A stretch of DNA of 64,000 nt from Collinsella aerofaciens ATCC 25986 (GCF_010509075.1 NZ_CP048433.1:2356001-2420000), one strand, 5' to 3'. Shown: positions 8,256 through 17,038, numbered from the stretch's first letter. Notes: generated from the letters alone by a model not told the origin. Translations and numbers: made by a program.

Positions 8256-8415
8256 AAAGCATAAGGTTGGCGTCGTGCGTTATCGAAGCGGTGCTTGAAT
8301 AGCTTACGTTGGAGCTCGAAAATGGGTTCAACCCATTCGCGAAATTTGCACGCCCTATTGTGAGTGGGCTCTCAGATGAGCTGAAGCTGCCATCGTGCGG
8401 CTGATAGGGGCAATC

Positions 8416-9051
8416 ATGAAAAACAGAATCTATGGGTATGCTCGAGTTTCGTCAGCAGATCAGAACCTGGATCGCCAACTGGATGCGCTGGAGCGGTTTC
8501 CGGTCCAAACGAATTTGATCTATGCTGACAAAGCGAGCGGAAAGGACTTCAGGCGTCCTCAGTACCGGCGTCTTCTTCGTCGTCTGCGCGAAGGGGACGT
8601 TCTGGTGATTAAGAGTATCGATCGATTGGGTCGCGACTACCGTGAAGTTATCGATGAATGGCGTCGCCTAACGACGGACAAACGCGTTGCCATCGTGGTA
8701 CTCGATATGCCATTGCTTGATACACGCGAACAGCCCAATGGGATTACGGGGACTTTTATTGCCGACCTAGTGCTTCAAGTTTTGAGCTACGTGGCTCAGG
8801 TGGAGCGCGAAAACATAAAGCAAAGACAAGCTGAAGGTATTGCTTCGGCGCGATCACGCGGCATTCGATTTGGACGCCCAATGATCGAGCGTCCAGAAAA
8901 CTATCGCTCAGTTGTCCAATCATTTAAAGGAGGTGGGGTGACAAGGCGGGATGCTGCCGCACTATTGGGCGTTAGTCCGTCGACGTTTGATCGTTGGAGA
9001 CGGGCGGATTCAACTATTGTTGACCGCCCGCCGTTTAATCGTTCGCTTTAA
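8416..9051 (+). CDS. Serine recombinase (resolvase/invertase family)
   Basis: A 211-residue small serine recombinase. The N-terminal catalytic domain opens with YGYARVSSADQNLDRQ, with Ser12 as the nucleophile, and contains the SIDRLGRDY motif. The long helix follows (VERENIKQRQAEGIASARSRGIRFGRP), and a C-terminal helix-turn-helix contains TRRDAAALLGVSPSTFDRW. It is expected to cut and rejoin DNA at short crossover sites. ATG 8416 follows AGGGG by six bases; an upstream in-frame GTG at 8395 lacks a good site. Base composition is AT-richer than the flanks, as in the next three genes. No crossover sites were identified. Confidence 0.85.
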   Translation: MKNRIYGYARVSSADQNLDRQLDALERFPVQTNLIYADKASGKDFRRPQYRRLLRRLREGDVLVIKSIDRLGRDYREVIDEWRRLTTDKRVAIVVLDMPLLDTREQPNGITGTFIADLVLQVLSYVAQVERENIKQRQAEGIASARSRGIRFGRPMIERPENYRSVVQSFKGGGVTRRDAAALLGVSPSTFDRWRRADSTIVDRPPFNRSL

Positions 9052-9212
9052 CTAGACAATTTGATGAGGGTAGTATTCTTACGCGGGCCCGCTCCTTCCC
9101 TCAGCATTTATCCAGTTCACGCCCTTAAACCAAATAGTGCCACCGCGTTGTCAATTCGTCTGCTTTTTGACGAGGGGCTATGAGTTGCAACGTCAATCGA
9201 AGGGAAATAGTC

Positions 9213-10028
9213 ATGAAACGAAATATTACTAAAAAGATGCCCATGATGGGTTTGCTTGTTCTACTCATCTGTTCTCTGGGGTTCATTTCGGCCTGTTCAC
9301 AGAATGCTGCAAACACTGCAAAGTCTAAATATGTCGACGACAAGGCGATGAATATTATTGCTGCCGGGTTTGAGAGAAGGTCCGATGTCATTGAATCTAA
9401 TGCAAACGATGATGATCCTCATTCAACCGAGAATATCCAGGAAGCTATTGAGGCCGAAATCAAGAACGACAAGGAACTCAAGAACGCTAGGTTTAAGGAT
9501 TCTAAGATGCAACAGGACGTAATCACGTATCTGAATTTGCTTGATGACCAGCTTAAGGTGACCGAGGACTACTCGCAATCGTCTGCGGATTATTACGAAG
9601 AGTGGAATAAAGTCTACGATAAGCGATCTGCGCAGCTCAAGAAGCTTGTTGATAATTACGGGCTGGAAGTAGGGGAAAAATATAAGGATGATTTCAACGA
9701 CTTAATTAAGAATGGAAAGTCCGTAGCAGAGAAGACCCGCTATGAGGATGCCATCAACAGTTTGATTCAGGGAGCAAATTTCGAAAAATCGGATGACGGT
9801 TACGGTCTGTATACGTATACGGCGGTAGTTGAGAACACTTCTGGTATATCGTTCTCTAACGTCAGCCTGACACTTGCTCTCTATGATGCAGATGACATCA
9901 AAGCAGAGGAGACCTATGCGGACACTTCTTCGTGGGCGCCGGGTGAGAAAGTCAAGTTCGAGGCAATGTCCGATGTTGACGCTGCGCGCGTTGTCGCATC
10001 TGTTTCCAGCTACGATGTAAATAAATAA
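9213..10028 (+). CDS. Lipoprotein with C-terminal FxLYD-like domain
   Basis: The 271-residue product starts with a lipoprotein signal: positive N-terminus, hydrophobic stretch at residues 10-25, and lipobox FISAC with Cys28. The middle is charged and helical and carries many Lys, Asp and Glu. The last 90 residues contain YTYTAVVENTSG, FSNVSLTLALYD and WAPGEKVKFEA, the pattern of FxLYD domains found on Gram-positive surface lipoproteins. The ATG at 9213 follows AAGGGA, whereas the upstream GTG/ATG extension lacks one. It probably sits on the outer face of the membrane, function unknown. Codon usage is AT-rich, in keeping with an acquired island. Confidence 0.8.
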   Translation: MKRNITKKMPMMGLLVLLICSLGFISACSQNAANTAKSKYVDDKAMNIIAAGFERRSDVIESNANDDDPHSTENIQEAIEAEIKNDKELKNARFKDSKMQQDVITYLNLLDDQLKVTEDYSQSSADYYEEWNKVYDKRSAQLKKLVDNYGLEVGEKYKDDFNDLIKNGKSVAEKTRYEDAINSLIQGANFEKSDDGYGLYTYTAVVENTSGISFSNVSLTLALYDADDIKAEETYADTSSWAPGEKVKFEAMSDVDAARVVASVSSYDVNK

Positions 10029-10042
10029 GTTCTGCACGGAAG

Positions 10043-10083
10043 GGGCGGGTTAATCGGCAATGAATGGTTGACCTGCCCGTTTT
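10043..10083 (+). terminator. Probable terminator after the lipoprotein gene
   Basis: GGGCGGGTTAA (10043-10053) pairs imperfectly with TTGACCTGCCC (10068-10078) and is followed by GTTTT. Confidence 0.45.
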
Positions 10084-10242
10084 ATGCCAATTATTGAACA
10101 ACAAGTGCTGCGAACGAATGTGTATTATTTCGGATTGCAAACAACTGCCCTCGTCTAAAGACATGCTGAAAACGACAATTAAGGCATGAGGTATAACCCA
10201 CGGCAGTTTCTTAAATAACAGGGATTTTGAAAGGAATAGGGG

Positions 10243-10914
10243 ATGGATGAGATGGAGGAAGGCATGGGGGCGCTGAAAGCGAAACTCGGGAGAATTCTGA
10301 CGAAACCCAAGGTATTCATCGCGGGCTTGGCGCTTGGCGGGCTGATTGTAGCTGTACTTTTTATTAGCATCTTTAATAACGGCAAAGCTGCGGGTGCAAA
10401 AGAAGCGACCCCCAATACGCTCTCCCCGTCGGTCGTGTTTGAACGTATCGCTTCCCAGAATGAGATGGTTTCTGCATCGCAGAACTATACGATTGTCGAT
10501 AAGGTGACAGATACCAAGAGGTTTTTCGATTGGTTTGATATCCCGTTTACAGAAAACAGTTTTTGGTATCGCTATGTTGGAACCATTAAGGCGGGCGTGA
10601 ATCTCGAGACGGCAGAGATACATACAAGCAAGAAGAAGCTGACCATTACGATGGATGAGCCTTATGTAATCTCAAACACGCCGGATATGAAGAAATCGGG
10701 CGCTCTCGAGGAGCGCAACAACATCCTCAATCCCATTGAGGTCAAAGACGTCACGGCGTTTGAAGCGCAGTGCAAGGAGCGGAGTGAAAGCGAGGCCATC
10801 AAGGATGGCGACCTGCTCGAAGAGGCTCGGGTGAACGCCGAAGCAAATATCCGCGCGATGTTCAACTCGGCATTTGGCGATGAATATACGGTTGATTTCG
10901 ACTATCGGAAATAG
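10243..10914 (+). CDS. DUF4230 membrane-anchored protein
   Basis: The 223-residue protein has one membrane segment near residues 21-43 (VFIAGLALGGLIVAVLFISIF) and then an extracytoplasmic domain. That domain matches the DUF4230 pattern: ERIASQNEMVSASQNYTIV, FTENSFWYRYVGTIKAGVNL and a helical C-terminus. The function of DUF4230 is not established. The ATG follows AAGGAATAGGGG. The next gene starts nine bases after the stop, so the two are surely one operon and may form a membrane-associated pair. Confidence 0.8.
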   Translation: MDEMEEGMGALKAKLGRILTKPKVFIAGLALGGLIVAVLFISIFNNGKAAGAKEATPNTLSPSVVFERIASQNEMVSASQNYTIVDKVTDTKRFFDWFDIPFTENSFWYRYVGTIKAGVNLETAEIHTSKKKLTITMDEPYVISNTPDMKKSGALEERNNILNPIEVKDVTAFEAQCKERSESEAIKDGDLLEEARVNAEANIRAMFNSAFGDEYTVDFDYRK

Positions 10915-10923
10915 GAGGTCACT

Positions 10924-11985
10924 ATGGAGGATAAAGACGATCTAGCTGTTGTCGAAAGGGAGGAGCTGCCGCGACATAAGCAGAGTTTTGATATCCGTAA
11001 GGCCGCTGCCGGGTTGGTTGATGGCGCCGGAAGCGCGATGGCGGGCGCGGTTGCAACCGTACAGAAAGTTGCCGATGGTGCAATGCGTGCTGCAACTCCG
11101 ATGGTCGATGACGCCTTGGCAGCTATTGCTGATGCGGCCGATGGTGCGGCAGGTGCTGCTGCGGATATCGGTGACGCCGTCAACGATTGGGCATACCAGC
11201 AGCAGCTTAATAGATACAGGCCGGTAACCAAGGAGACCTATCAGAGTCCTTCATTTTATTTGCCGAATATGATTCGAATTGTTGACGGAAATGAGCGTCG
11301 GGGTATCGATGCCTGTAGGGATGCTATTGGTTGGCTGGATACCGTTAAGGGTACGCAGATTTTCAATCTTTACCGCGAGGCAATCGGGGATAGCGAATTG
11401 TCTTTCTATCCTAAACCATCTCTTTATTCCACATATTACATAGATGCTTTTGATCGGTCTCGCTTTGTTGACCTTGACTCTTATTTCGCAACCATGCAAC
11501 AAGACAAGATGGCCGAGTTGAGGCGGATTGCGTTCATGCTTGGCGCGAAGCGCTGCAAACTGGAGGTGACGGAGTACGAGGAAACTCGGCGAGGCCACCA
11601 GGTTAAGGGAAATGCCAAGGCGGGAAAGAAGGGCTCGGTTCGAATCGACGGTTCCTTGAGCGATTCAACGAGAAATGAGAAGAAAATTCTGTTTACACAG
11701 GAATTCGAGGGTGACATGGTTCCACAGCGCCCTGAGCTCCATTGGTATGCCCATGACTCAGATATTCTCTTGCTAATTGAGACGAGATGTGGTGGAGAGG
11801 ATAAAAACAAGGCGAAGAGTTATCGGGTCGAATTGAAAAGTGAAACGACCATGACCATGTCTGTATCACTTGCTATGGCTATCGACGAGGCATGCAGCAA
11901 ACTGAACATAAGGGCGAATTCGAGCCTGACAAGCCAAGCCAAGCGAGAACTCCGGCAGTCGTTTGTATTTGAAGTTGAATTCTGA
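10924..11985 (+). CDS. Unrecognised protein with Ala-rich N-terminus, operon with DUF4230
   Basis: I do not recognise this 353-residue protein. Residues 25-90 are rich in Ala, Gly, Asp and Val (for example AGLVDGAGSAMAGAVATVQ) and look like an amphipathic helical segment rather than a true membrane helix. The rest is mixed alpha/beta with many Tyr and charged residues and no Cys cluster or nucleotide motif. A long basic loop lies near residue 230 (GNAKAGKKGSVR). The ribosome binding site AGGAGGT is strong. It is the last gene before a terminator, and it shares the AT-leaning composition of the island. Confidence 0.7.
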   Translation: MEDKDDLAVVEREELPRHKQSFDIRKAAAGLVDGAGSAMAGAVATVQKVADGAMRAATPMVDDALAAIADAADGAAGAAADIGDAVNDWAYQQQLNRYRPVTKETYQSPSFYLPNMIRIVDGNERRGIDACRDAIGWLDTVKGTQIFNLYREAIGDSELSFYPKPSLYSTYYIDAFDRSRFVDLDSYFATMQQDKMAELRRIAFMLGAKRCKLEVTEYEETRRGHQVKGNAKAGKKGSVRIDGSLSDSTRNEKKILFTQEFEGDMVPQRPELHWYAHDSDILLLIETRCGGEDKNKAKSYRVELKSETTMTMSVSLAMAIDEACSKLNIRANSSLTSQAKRELRQSFVFEVEF

Positions 11986-12003
11986 CGTGAATTGCCAGCA
12001 GCC

Positions 12004-12038
12004 AAATGCGGCAAAGGGACTGTTCCTTTGCCGCATTT
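12004..12038. terminator. Terminator of the island, dispersed palindrome family
   Basis: AAATGCGGCAAAGG (12004-12017) pairs perfectly with CCTTTGCCGCATTT (12025-12038) around a seven-base loop. It is a variant of the palindrome at 7040-7072. Confidence 0.7.
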
Positions 12039-12115
12039 GATGTCAAAACCATTTTGTCAAGGACTAGAGAGTTTGAAAGTCTACCATTTCTACCTCGTCC
12101 CCTAATGGCAGGTTT

Positions 12116-12715
12116 TTACATGCCGGCAAAGTTCGTCTGGCGCAGGGCCTCGTAGAGGACGATGGCGGCGCTGTTGGAGAGGTTGAGTGCGCTGATGCGG
12201 TAGTCGTCGGGATTGACGAAGTTGCCGCAGATATCCTGCCGAAGGATGGCCTCGTGGTCGTCCTCGGTATGCCCGAGCGATTCCTCGTGGGCTTCCCAGG
12301 CCTCGGCGTTGTCGAGTGAGTCGCAATCGCGCAGCATGGGGATGCGCTCGCAGCGCTCGGGCGCCGCGGCGAGCAGCTCCTCGGGAATACCCGAGCTCTC
12401 GCTGCCAAAGACCAGGTAGTCGCCATCGCGGTAGGTACTCTGCGCATAGGTTCGGCGCGCCTTTTTGGTCAGCAGATGCAGGCGCTCGTCGGCGGGGGAG
12501 AGACCGTTACGCGCAAGGAAATCCTCCCAGCCGGCATAGGTCGTCACGTCCAAGTTTTGCCAGTAGCCCAGACCGGCGCGACGTACCGTCTTGTCATCGA
12601 GCGAAAAGCCCAATGGCTCCACCAGATGCAGATGGGCGCCGGTGACCACGCAGGTACGGCCGATATTGCCCGTATTGGCCGGAATCTCGGGTGCATACAG
12701 CACGATATTGAACAT
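12116..12715 (-). CDS. trmL: tRNA (cytidine/uridine-34 2'-O)-methyltransferase
   Basis: This 199-residue SPOUT methyltransferase begins MFNIVLYAPEIPANTGNIGR, the typical TrmL start. It carries the knot motifs LVFGSESSGIPEELL and, near the end, ISALNLSNSAAIVLYEALRQ. The enzyme methylates the 2'-hydroxyl of the wobble nucleotide in tRNA-Leu species using S-adenosylmethionine. The start follows AAGGAGATTC. The frame stays open further upstream, but that part overlaps the terminator of the preceding gene and is not coding. Confidence 0.92.
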   Translation of the reverse strand: MFNIVLYAPEIPANTGNIGRTCVVTGAHLHLVEPLGFSLDDKTVRRAGLGYWQNLDVTTYAGWEDFLARNGLSPADERLHLLTKKARRTYAQSTYRDGDYLVFGSESSGIPEELLAAAPERCERIPMLRDCDSLDNAEAWEAHEESLGHTEDDHEAILRQDICGNFVNPDDYRISALNLSNSAAIVLYEALRQTNFAGM

Positions 12716-12733
12716 GAATCTCCTTGGCTCAGA

Positions 12734-12770
12734 ACGAAAAACCACCACGAAGGGTACCTTCGTGGTGGTT
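12734..12770 (-). terminator. Terminator of the CobW-family gene
   Basis: A perfect 14-bp stem (12740-12753 against 12757-12770) with a three-base loop. Read on the minus strand it ends in a run of five T residues. Confidence 0.85.
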
Positions 12771-12810
12771 AGGCAGTTACGTGGGCGGAAAAATGCCCGC
12801 TTGGATAAAC

Positions 12811-13941
12811 CTAGGCGCGGTGCCAGTCGGTCAGGCAGGCATCGAGGGAGGCGATGAGCGCATCCTTGTCCATGTGACGGCCGATGATGCACAGGCTCGT
12901 CATGCGGTCGCCCGTCTCGTCGTCCCAAATCTGCATGATCTCGGGGTTCTCGTCGATGATCTTCTGCTTCTCGCCCTCGGGCGCTGAGTCGACAAACAGG
13001 CCGTTCTCCATCAGGCGCATCTGGTGGCCGGCCTGCTCAAACATGTAGCACATGTCCGGGTCGCCGGTCTGCCACAGCGGACCCTTGACGCGGATGACCT
13101 CGTCGGGCCACTCCTGCTCAACAAAATCGGTGAACTTCTTCAGGTCAAACGGCTTACGGCGCGAGTAAACAAAGGTCTCGATGTCGTACTCGAGCACCTC
13201 GGGGTCGTCGTGCTCCTCGGGATGCTCCATGGCATCGATCCAGGCGGCGGAGTTGTAGGCGCGCATAAAGTCGAAGCGGTCGGTATCGAGCAGCTCCTCC
13301 ATGGGAACCTCGCCGTTTTGAGCCTCGACGATCACGGCGTCCTTCTGCAGACTGCGCACGATAGCCTTGAGCTCGGCGATCTGCTCAGAGCTCACGGTAT
13401 CGGTTTTGTTGAGGATCAGCGTGGAGCAGAACTCGATCTGCTGGATGAGCAGGCTCTCGATGTCGTCCTCGTCGATATCCTCGGCCAGCAGGTCGCGACC
13501 GCCGTTGAACTCGTCGTACATGCGGGCGCAGTCGACCACGGCCACGATGTTGTCGAGCGCGAGCTTGGGCTCGCCGCCCACCTTGGCCTCGTCGCAGAAG
13601 CTCGAGATGGTGTAGGCGATGGGGATGGGCTCGCAAATGCCCGAGGCCTCGATGATGATGTAATCGAAGTTGCCCGAATCGGCGATGCCCTGCAGCTGGT
13701 TGGCCAGGTCATCCGAAAGCGTGCAGCAGATGCAGCCGTTGGTGAGCGGGATGAGGTCGTCGGTCTCGGAAAGGCCGCCGTCGGCGATGAGGCTGGCGTC
13801 CACATTGATCTCGCCGATATCGTTGACGATTACGGCGGCGCGGATACCGCCATCGTTAGCGAGGATGTGGTTGAGCAGCGTGGTCTTGCCGGCACCGAGG
13901 TATCCGGTAAGCATGATGATTTTCACGGGTTTGTTGGGCAT
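12811..13941 (-). CDS. CobW/COG0523-family GTPase, putative metal chaperone
   Basis: The 376-residue protein is a G3E-family P-loop GTPase. Walker A is GYLGAGKTT at residues 13-21, and the diagnostic metal-binding CICC is at residues 70-73 (Cys70, 72, 73). An ILNKTD guanine-specificity motif follows in the middle, and a CobW C-terminal domain comes after it. Members insert or deliver zinc, cobalt or other metals, and the metal cannot be read from the sequence. There is no His-rich tail. The ATG at 13941 follows AAAGGAGGGCAC. A long open frame exists on the opposite strand here but is a shadow. Confidence 0.88.
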   Translation of the reverse strand: MPNKPVKIIMLTGYLGAGKTTLLNHILANDGGIRAAVIVNDIGEINVDASLIADGGLSETDDLIPLTNGCICCTLSDDLANQLQGIADSGNFDYIIIEASGICEPIPIAYTISSFCDEAKVGGEPKLALDNIVAVVDCARMYDEFNGGRDLLAEDIDEDDIESLLIQQIEFCSTLILNKTDTVSSEQIAELKAIVRSLQKDAVIVEAQNGEVPMEELLDTDRFDFMRAYNSAAWIDAMEHPEEHDDPEVLEYDIETFVYSRRKPFDLKKFTDFVEQEWPDEVIRVKGPLWQTGDPDMCYMFEQAGHQMRLMENGLFVDSAPEGEKQKIIDENPEIMQIWDDETGDRMTSLCIIGRHMDKDALIASLDACLTDWHRA

Positions 13942-14027
13942 GTGCCCTCCTTTGTTAGACATGGCTTACAGTTGAATCATATGCCAAACGCCTGCTCTTA
14001 TACCCACGCGCTGGCAAATAACACAGG

Positions 14028-14369
14028 CTACTCCCAGGCTCCCCATACATCGGGGCAATAGCCGACGGTGGCCTTTTTGCCGTTACGCACGATGGGCTCG
14101 GCTAGAACCTGCTGGTTCTCGAGCAACTTGTCGAAGCGCTGGCTGGGGGTGAGGTGCTGGATGAGCGCGAGCGTCTCCTCGTCCTTGGCCTTGGGGTTGA
14201 GCAGCTTGTCGATACCGCCGACCGCCTGCATCACGCTCGTGAGCTCGCCCTTGCTCATCTCCTTTTCCTTAAGGTCAATAAACTGCACCTTAATGCGGCG
14301 CTCTTTGAAGAAGCGCTGTGCTTTCTTGGTATCGAAAGACTTTTTGGTGCCAAAAATTTGCACGTTCAT
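14028..14369 (-). CDS. ArsC/Spx-fold protein lacking the N-terminal catalytic Cys
   Basis: The 113-residue protein has the arsenate-reductase/Spx thioredoxin-like fold, with VQIFGTKKSFDTKKAQRFFKE at the start and LIQHLTPSQRFDKLLENQ later. C-terminal blocks PIVRNGKKATVGY are typical of the family. The usual Cys at the N-terminal active site is replaced (GTKKSFDT), so normal reductase chemistry is unlikely; the only Cys is near the end (GYCPDVW). It lies 17 bases downstream of the Fe-S flavoprotein gene and is probably co-transcribed with it. The start follows a weak GGCGGAA site. Confidence 0.75.
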   Translation of the reverse strand: MNVQIFGTKKSFDTKKAQRFFKERRIKVQFIDLKEKEMSKGELTSVMQAVGGIDKLLNPKAKDEETLALIQHLTPSQRFDKLLENQQVLAEPIVRNGKKATVGYCPDVWGAWE

Positions 14370-14386
14370 GTATTTGTTCCGCCGTT

Positions 14387-15010
14387 CTACCTGATGAAGT
14401 TGGTGCGCTCGCGATCGGCTTCGGGGGCTTCGATACCGGCGGCCTGTCCTGCCTCGATACAATGCAGGAGCCAGGCCATGTTCTTGCCGATGTTGCGCAT
14501 GGTGGCAAGGCCCTCGGCATCCCCATCGGCGTCGCCGGGCACGCGGCCAAACACGTTGTTCCAGTAGGTGGAAGCAACCACGGGCATTTGGTTGATGGTG
14601 AAGTACTTGTTGAGCACGTCGAAGGTCGTCGACGTACCGCCGCGACGGGCGACGGCGACGGCAGCGCCCGGCTTGTGTGCAAAGGCTTTGCCTCCGGCAT
14701 AGAATACGCGATCGAGGGCCGAAAGGATGCGCCCGCTGGGGTGCGCATAGTAGACGGGTGAGCCAAAGATAAAGCCATCTGCCTGCTCGGCGGCAGCGAT
14801 GAGCTCGTTCACCACGTCGTCGTCAAAGGTGCAGCGACCGCCAAGTTTGCCACACTGGCCGCAACCGATGCAATCGCGAATGGGCTTGGCGCCCAGCTGA
14901 AACGCCTCGGTATCAATGCCTTCGGCAATGAGCTGCTCGGCGACTTCGGCGAGTGCGCGGGCGGTGTTGCCGTTTGCCTTGGGGCTGCCATTGACCAAAA
15001 GAACCTTCAT
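14387..15010 (-). CDS. Iron-sulfur flavoprotein, NADPH-dependent FMN reductase family
   Basis: This 207-residue flavodoxin-like protein has the FMN phosphate loop NGSPKANGNT at residues 7-16. A compact Cys cluster CIGCGQC plus a fourth Cys lies at residues 47, 50, 53 and 60, as in methanogen Isf-type flavoproteins that carry a [4Fe-4S] cluster. FGSPVYYAHPSG supports the flavin site. It probably passes electrons between reduced ferredoxin-like donors and an unknown acceptor in the cytoplasm. GTG 15013 precedes ATG 15010; GGGAG spacing favours the ATG. Confidence 0.85.
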   Translation of the reverse strand: MKVLLVNGSPKANGNTARALAEVAEQLIAEGIDTEAFQLGAKPIRDCIGCGQCGKLGGRCTFDDDVVNELIAAAEQADGFIFGSPVYYAHPSGRILSALDRVFYAGGKAFAHKPGAAVAVARRGGTSTTFDVLNKYFTINQMPVVASTYWNNVFGRVPGDADGDAEGLATMRNIGKNMAWLLHCIEAGQAAGIEAPEADRERTNFIR

Positions 15011-15084
15011 CACAAACTCCCTCTGCTGTCGGTGACTTCTGCAGAGGATTATCGCACGATGGGGGAGGCGGTGTGGGCGCGGTG

Positions 15085-16614
15085 CTAATCCAGTTTGGTA
15101 CCTGGCACCTGCACGGCTTTCCCGAGCAACGCTTTGAGCTCGTTCAAAATCGAAACGGGCTGACGGTCGACGCCGTCCAGATGGAGCGTGGCCACGCGAA
15201 TGAGCGGCTGATATTCAAATGGGCCAAAGAGCACGGGCGAACCCAGGAACCGCTCGATTTCCTCTGCAATCGCATCGGTTTCTTCGGGATCAAAGTCGTC
15301 GAAAAGAGCCACGAACATCGGCCCCGTCGAGCGGAACATACGACCCTTACCGCGCGAGCATTCCACCAGACAGGCGGCACATTCTGCCAAAACGCGGTCG
15401 CCCGCATCAAAGCCAAAGCGGGCATTGACCTGAGCGATATCGTCGATTTTGATGGCGATCAAACCAGCCTTGCGCGCCACGCGACGCATTTCGCCAATGG
15501 CGTTGACCAGGGCGTGAATATCGCCCAAGCCGGTCACGGAATCGGTCGTATCTGCCAAGCTTCGGTTGATGATAATGCCCACATACATGCCGGGCTCGGT
15601 ATCGGTGCCGTCCAAGCGGTAGCCCGTGCAGTCGCAAAGCACGTATTTTCCGGTGGCATCCATTACGCGATACTGCATGTAGTGGAAGTGCCACGTGCCG
15701 TTTATCACCATGTCGAGCTCGACACGTACGTTGTCGCGGTCCTCGGGATGAACGCGGGCGAGCCACATGTCGAGTGAGTTAAAAGGGTGCTGGGAGGGCA
15801 GGTCAAAATCGCGCACGGCGTTAACCGACCATTGCGATTCTCCCGTATCGAGATTGAGGATAAACGGATAGCGCGTCTCGGAGCTCATGGAGATCGCTTG
15901 GAACACCCGGTCGTTGCAGGGAAGCTGATCGACGATTGGGCGTTGCGGCGCGTCATCGTCTTTCGGTTGCTGCACACGATGCATAAGCTTATAGCGATAC
16001 ATCTTGCGATCGGCATCCATTGTCATCTGGCGACGCGTGTCGCCAGCAAGTGGATCGACGCGCGAGCAGCCAAAGCTAAAGCTGCCGATCATGGGCGCCT
16101 TGCCACCTGAGCTCGCCTCGATCAGCCTGGTACGTACCTGCTCCAAGCGCTGCTCGAGTTCAATCTCGTTTGCGGAGAGCGAGATGAGCACAAACTCGTC
16201 TCCACCGATACGGAACAGCATCTCATCGTGCTCCATGGTTTCGGAGAGCGTGCGGCAGATGCTCAGAATATAGCGATTGCCTTCGGCGTGGCCAAACCTA
16301 TCATTGCAATGCTTGAGATGGTCGATGTCAATATAGGCGCAGGTGAAGGGGTCGCCTTTGCGCCAGAGTTGCTCGACGTGACGGTCGAATCCGTTGCGGT
16401 TGCCCAAGTTGGTGAGCGGATCGATATAGGCGTTGCGCTCAAGCAGCTGGCGCTCTTGTTGCAGGATGGCATGCGTCTTTTGCAGTTGCTCGCCAACGGC
16501 GCGTAGTTCAGCAGGCAGCGCGGCAACATCGAGTTCGGCGGTCGAGATGCCATTCGCAAGTCGCTGAAGATAGGCAATAATCGATTGCTCGCCCATGCGA
16601 TACGACTCGTTCAT
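15085..16614 (-). CDS. GGDEF-PAS-degenerate GGDEF signalling protein
   Basis: The 509-residue protein begins with a short coiled coil (residues 20-65) and an active-looking GGDEF domain (DPLTNLGNRNGFDRH, YIDIDHLKHCND, RIGGDEFV). A PAS-like segment follows (FILNLDTGESQWS to YRLDGTDTEPGMYVGII), then a second GGDEF-like domain in which the signature is lost (STGPMFVALFDDF). The first domain should make cyclic di-GMP; the second may be a sensory or binding module. No membrane segment is visible. ATG 16614 follows AAGGAGG. The remnant of an EAL phosphodiesterase gene lies just upstream. Confidence 0.85.
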   Translation of the reverse strand: MNESYRMGEQSIIAYLQRLANGISTAELDVAALPAELRAVGEQLQKTHAILQQERQLLERNAYIDPLTNLGNRNGFDRHVEQLWRKGDPFTCAYIDIDHLKHCNDRFGHAEGNRYILSICRTLSETMEHDEMLFRIGGDEFVLISLSANEIELEQRLEQVRTRLIEASSGGKAPMIGSFSFGCSRVDPLAGDTRRQMTMDADRKMYRYKLMHRVQQPKDDDAPQRPIVDQLPCNDRVFQAISMSSETRYPFILNLDTGESQWSVNAVRDFDLPSQHPFNSLDMWLARVHPEDRDNVRVELDMVINGTWHFHYMQYRVMDATGKYVLCDCTGYRLDGTDTEPGMYVGIIINRSLADTTDSVTGLGDIHALVNAIGEMRRVARKAGLIAIKIDDIAQVNARFGFDAGDRVLAECAACLVECSRGKGRMFRSTGPMFVALFDDFDPEETDAIAEEIERFLGSPVLFGPFEYQPLIRVATLHLDGVDRQPVSILNELKALLGKAVQVPGTKLD

Positions 16615-16741
16615 GATGGATAACCTCCTTGGGCGGAACAACGGTTTGTATCATATCCCCAATTCGGCTTGAATTGGGGATATGAGTTAGCCAATGGGGA
16701 CAAATGCCCCCTTCGGCGGTGGCGTTTTGCGCACGAGCGTA

Positions 16742-17038
16742 TCAGTTGTTATTGCCACCATCGAGCAATGCCTCAAAATCCTTTGCCGGCATGGGGCGGT
16801 AGTAGAGGAAGCCCTGAGCGTGGCAGGCTCCCATTTGTCGTAGCATGTTCGCCTGCTCATTTGTCTCGACGCCTTCGACCACGACCGGCAGATGGAGCGA
16901 CTGCGCCATTTCGAGCATCGATGAAATGATCTGCGTGCTGCGGCCTTGATCGCCGTCGACGGGCGCAATCTGCCAAATGTGCTTGTCGAGCGTCACCATA
17001 AAGCCGCTTTCCTCGAGTGCGGGGATATGGGTGCACAT
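16742..17038 (-). pseudogene. Remnant of an EAL-domain phosphodiesterase gene
   Basis: About 98 codons keep two separated parts of an EAL domain. The early part is IPALEESGFMVTLDKHIWQ and the late part is ISSMLEMAQSLHLPVVVEGV continuing into ETNEQ and QGFLYYRPMPAKDFE. They are joined directly by APVDGDQGRST, so roughly the middle 120 residues with most metal ligands are missing, and the EAL signature at the front is absent too. It cannot hydrolyse cyclic di-GMP. It lies upstream of the GGDEF gene on the same strand. Confidence 0.7.

Noticed and set aside
8201-9051. Invertible segment controlled by the serine recombinase
   Set aside because: I could not find a pair of inverted crossover-like sites around the gene or the neighbouring promoters.
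13024-14061. Long plus-strand open frame opposite the CobW-family gene
   Set aside because: It is the antisense shadow of a clear G3E GTPase and has Val/Asp/Gly-biased composition.
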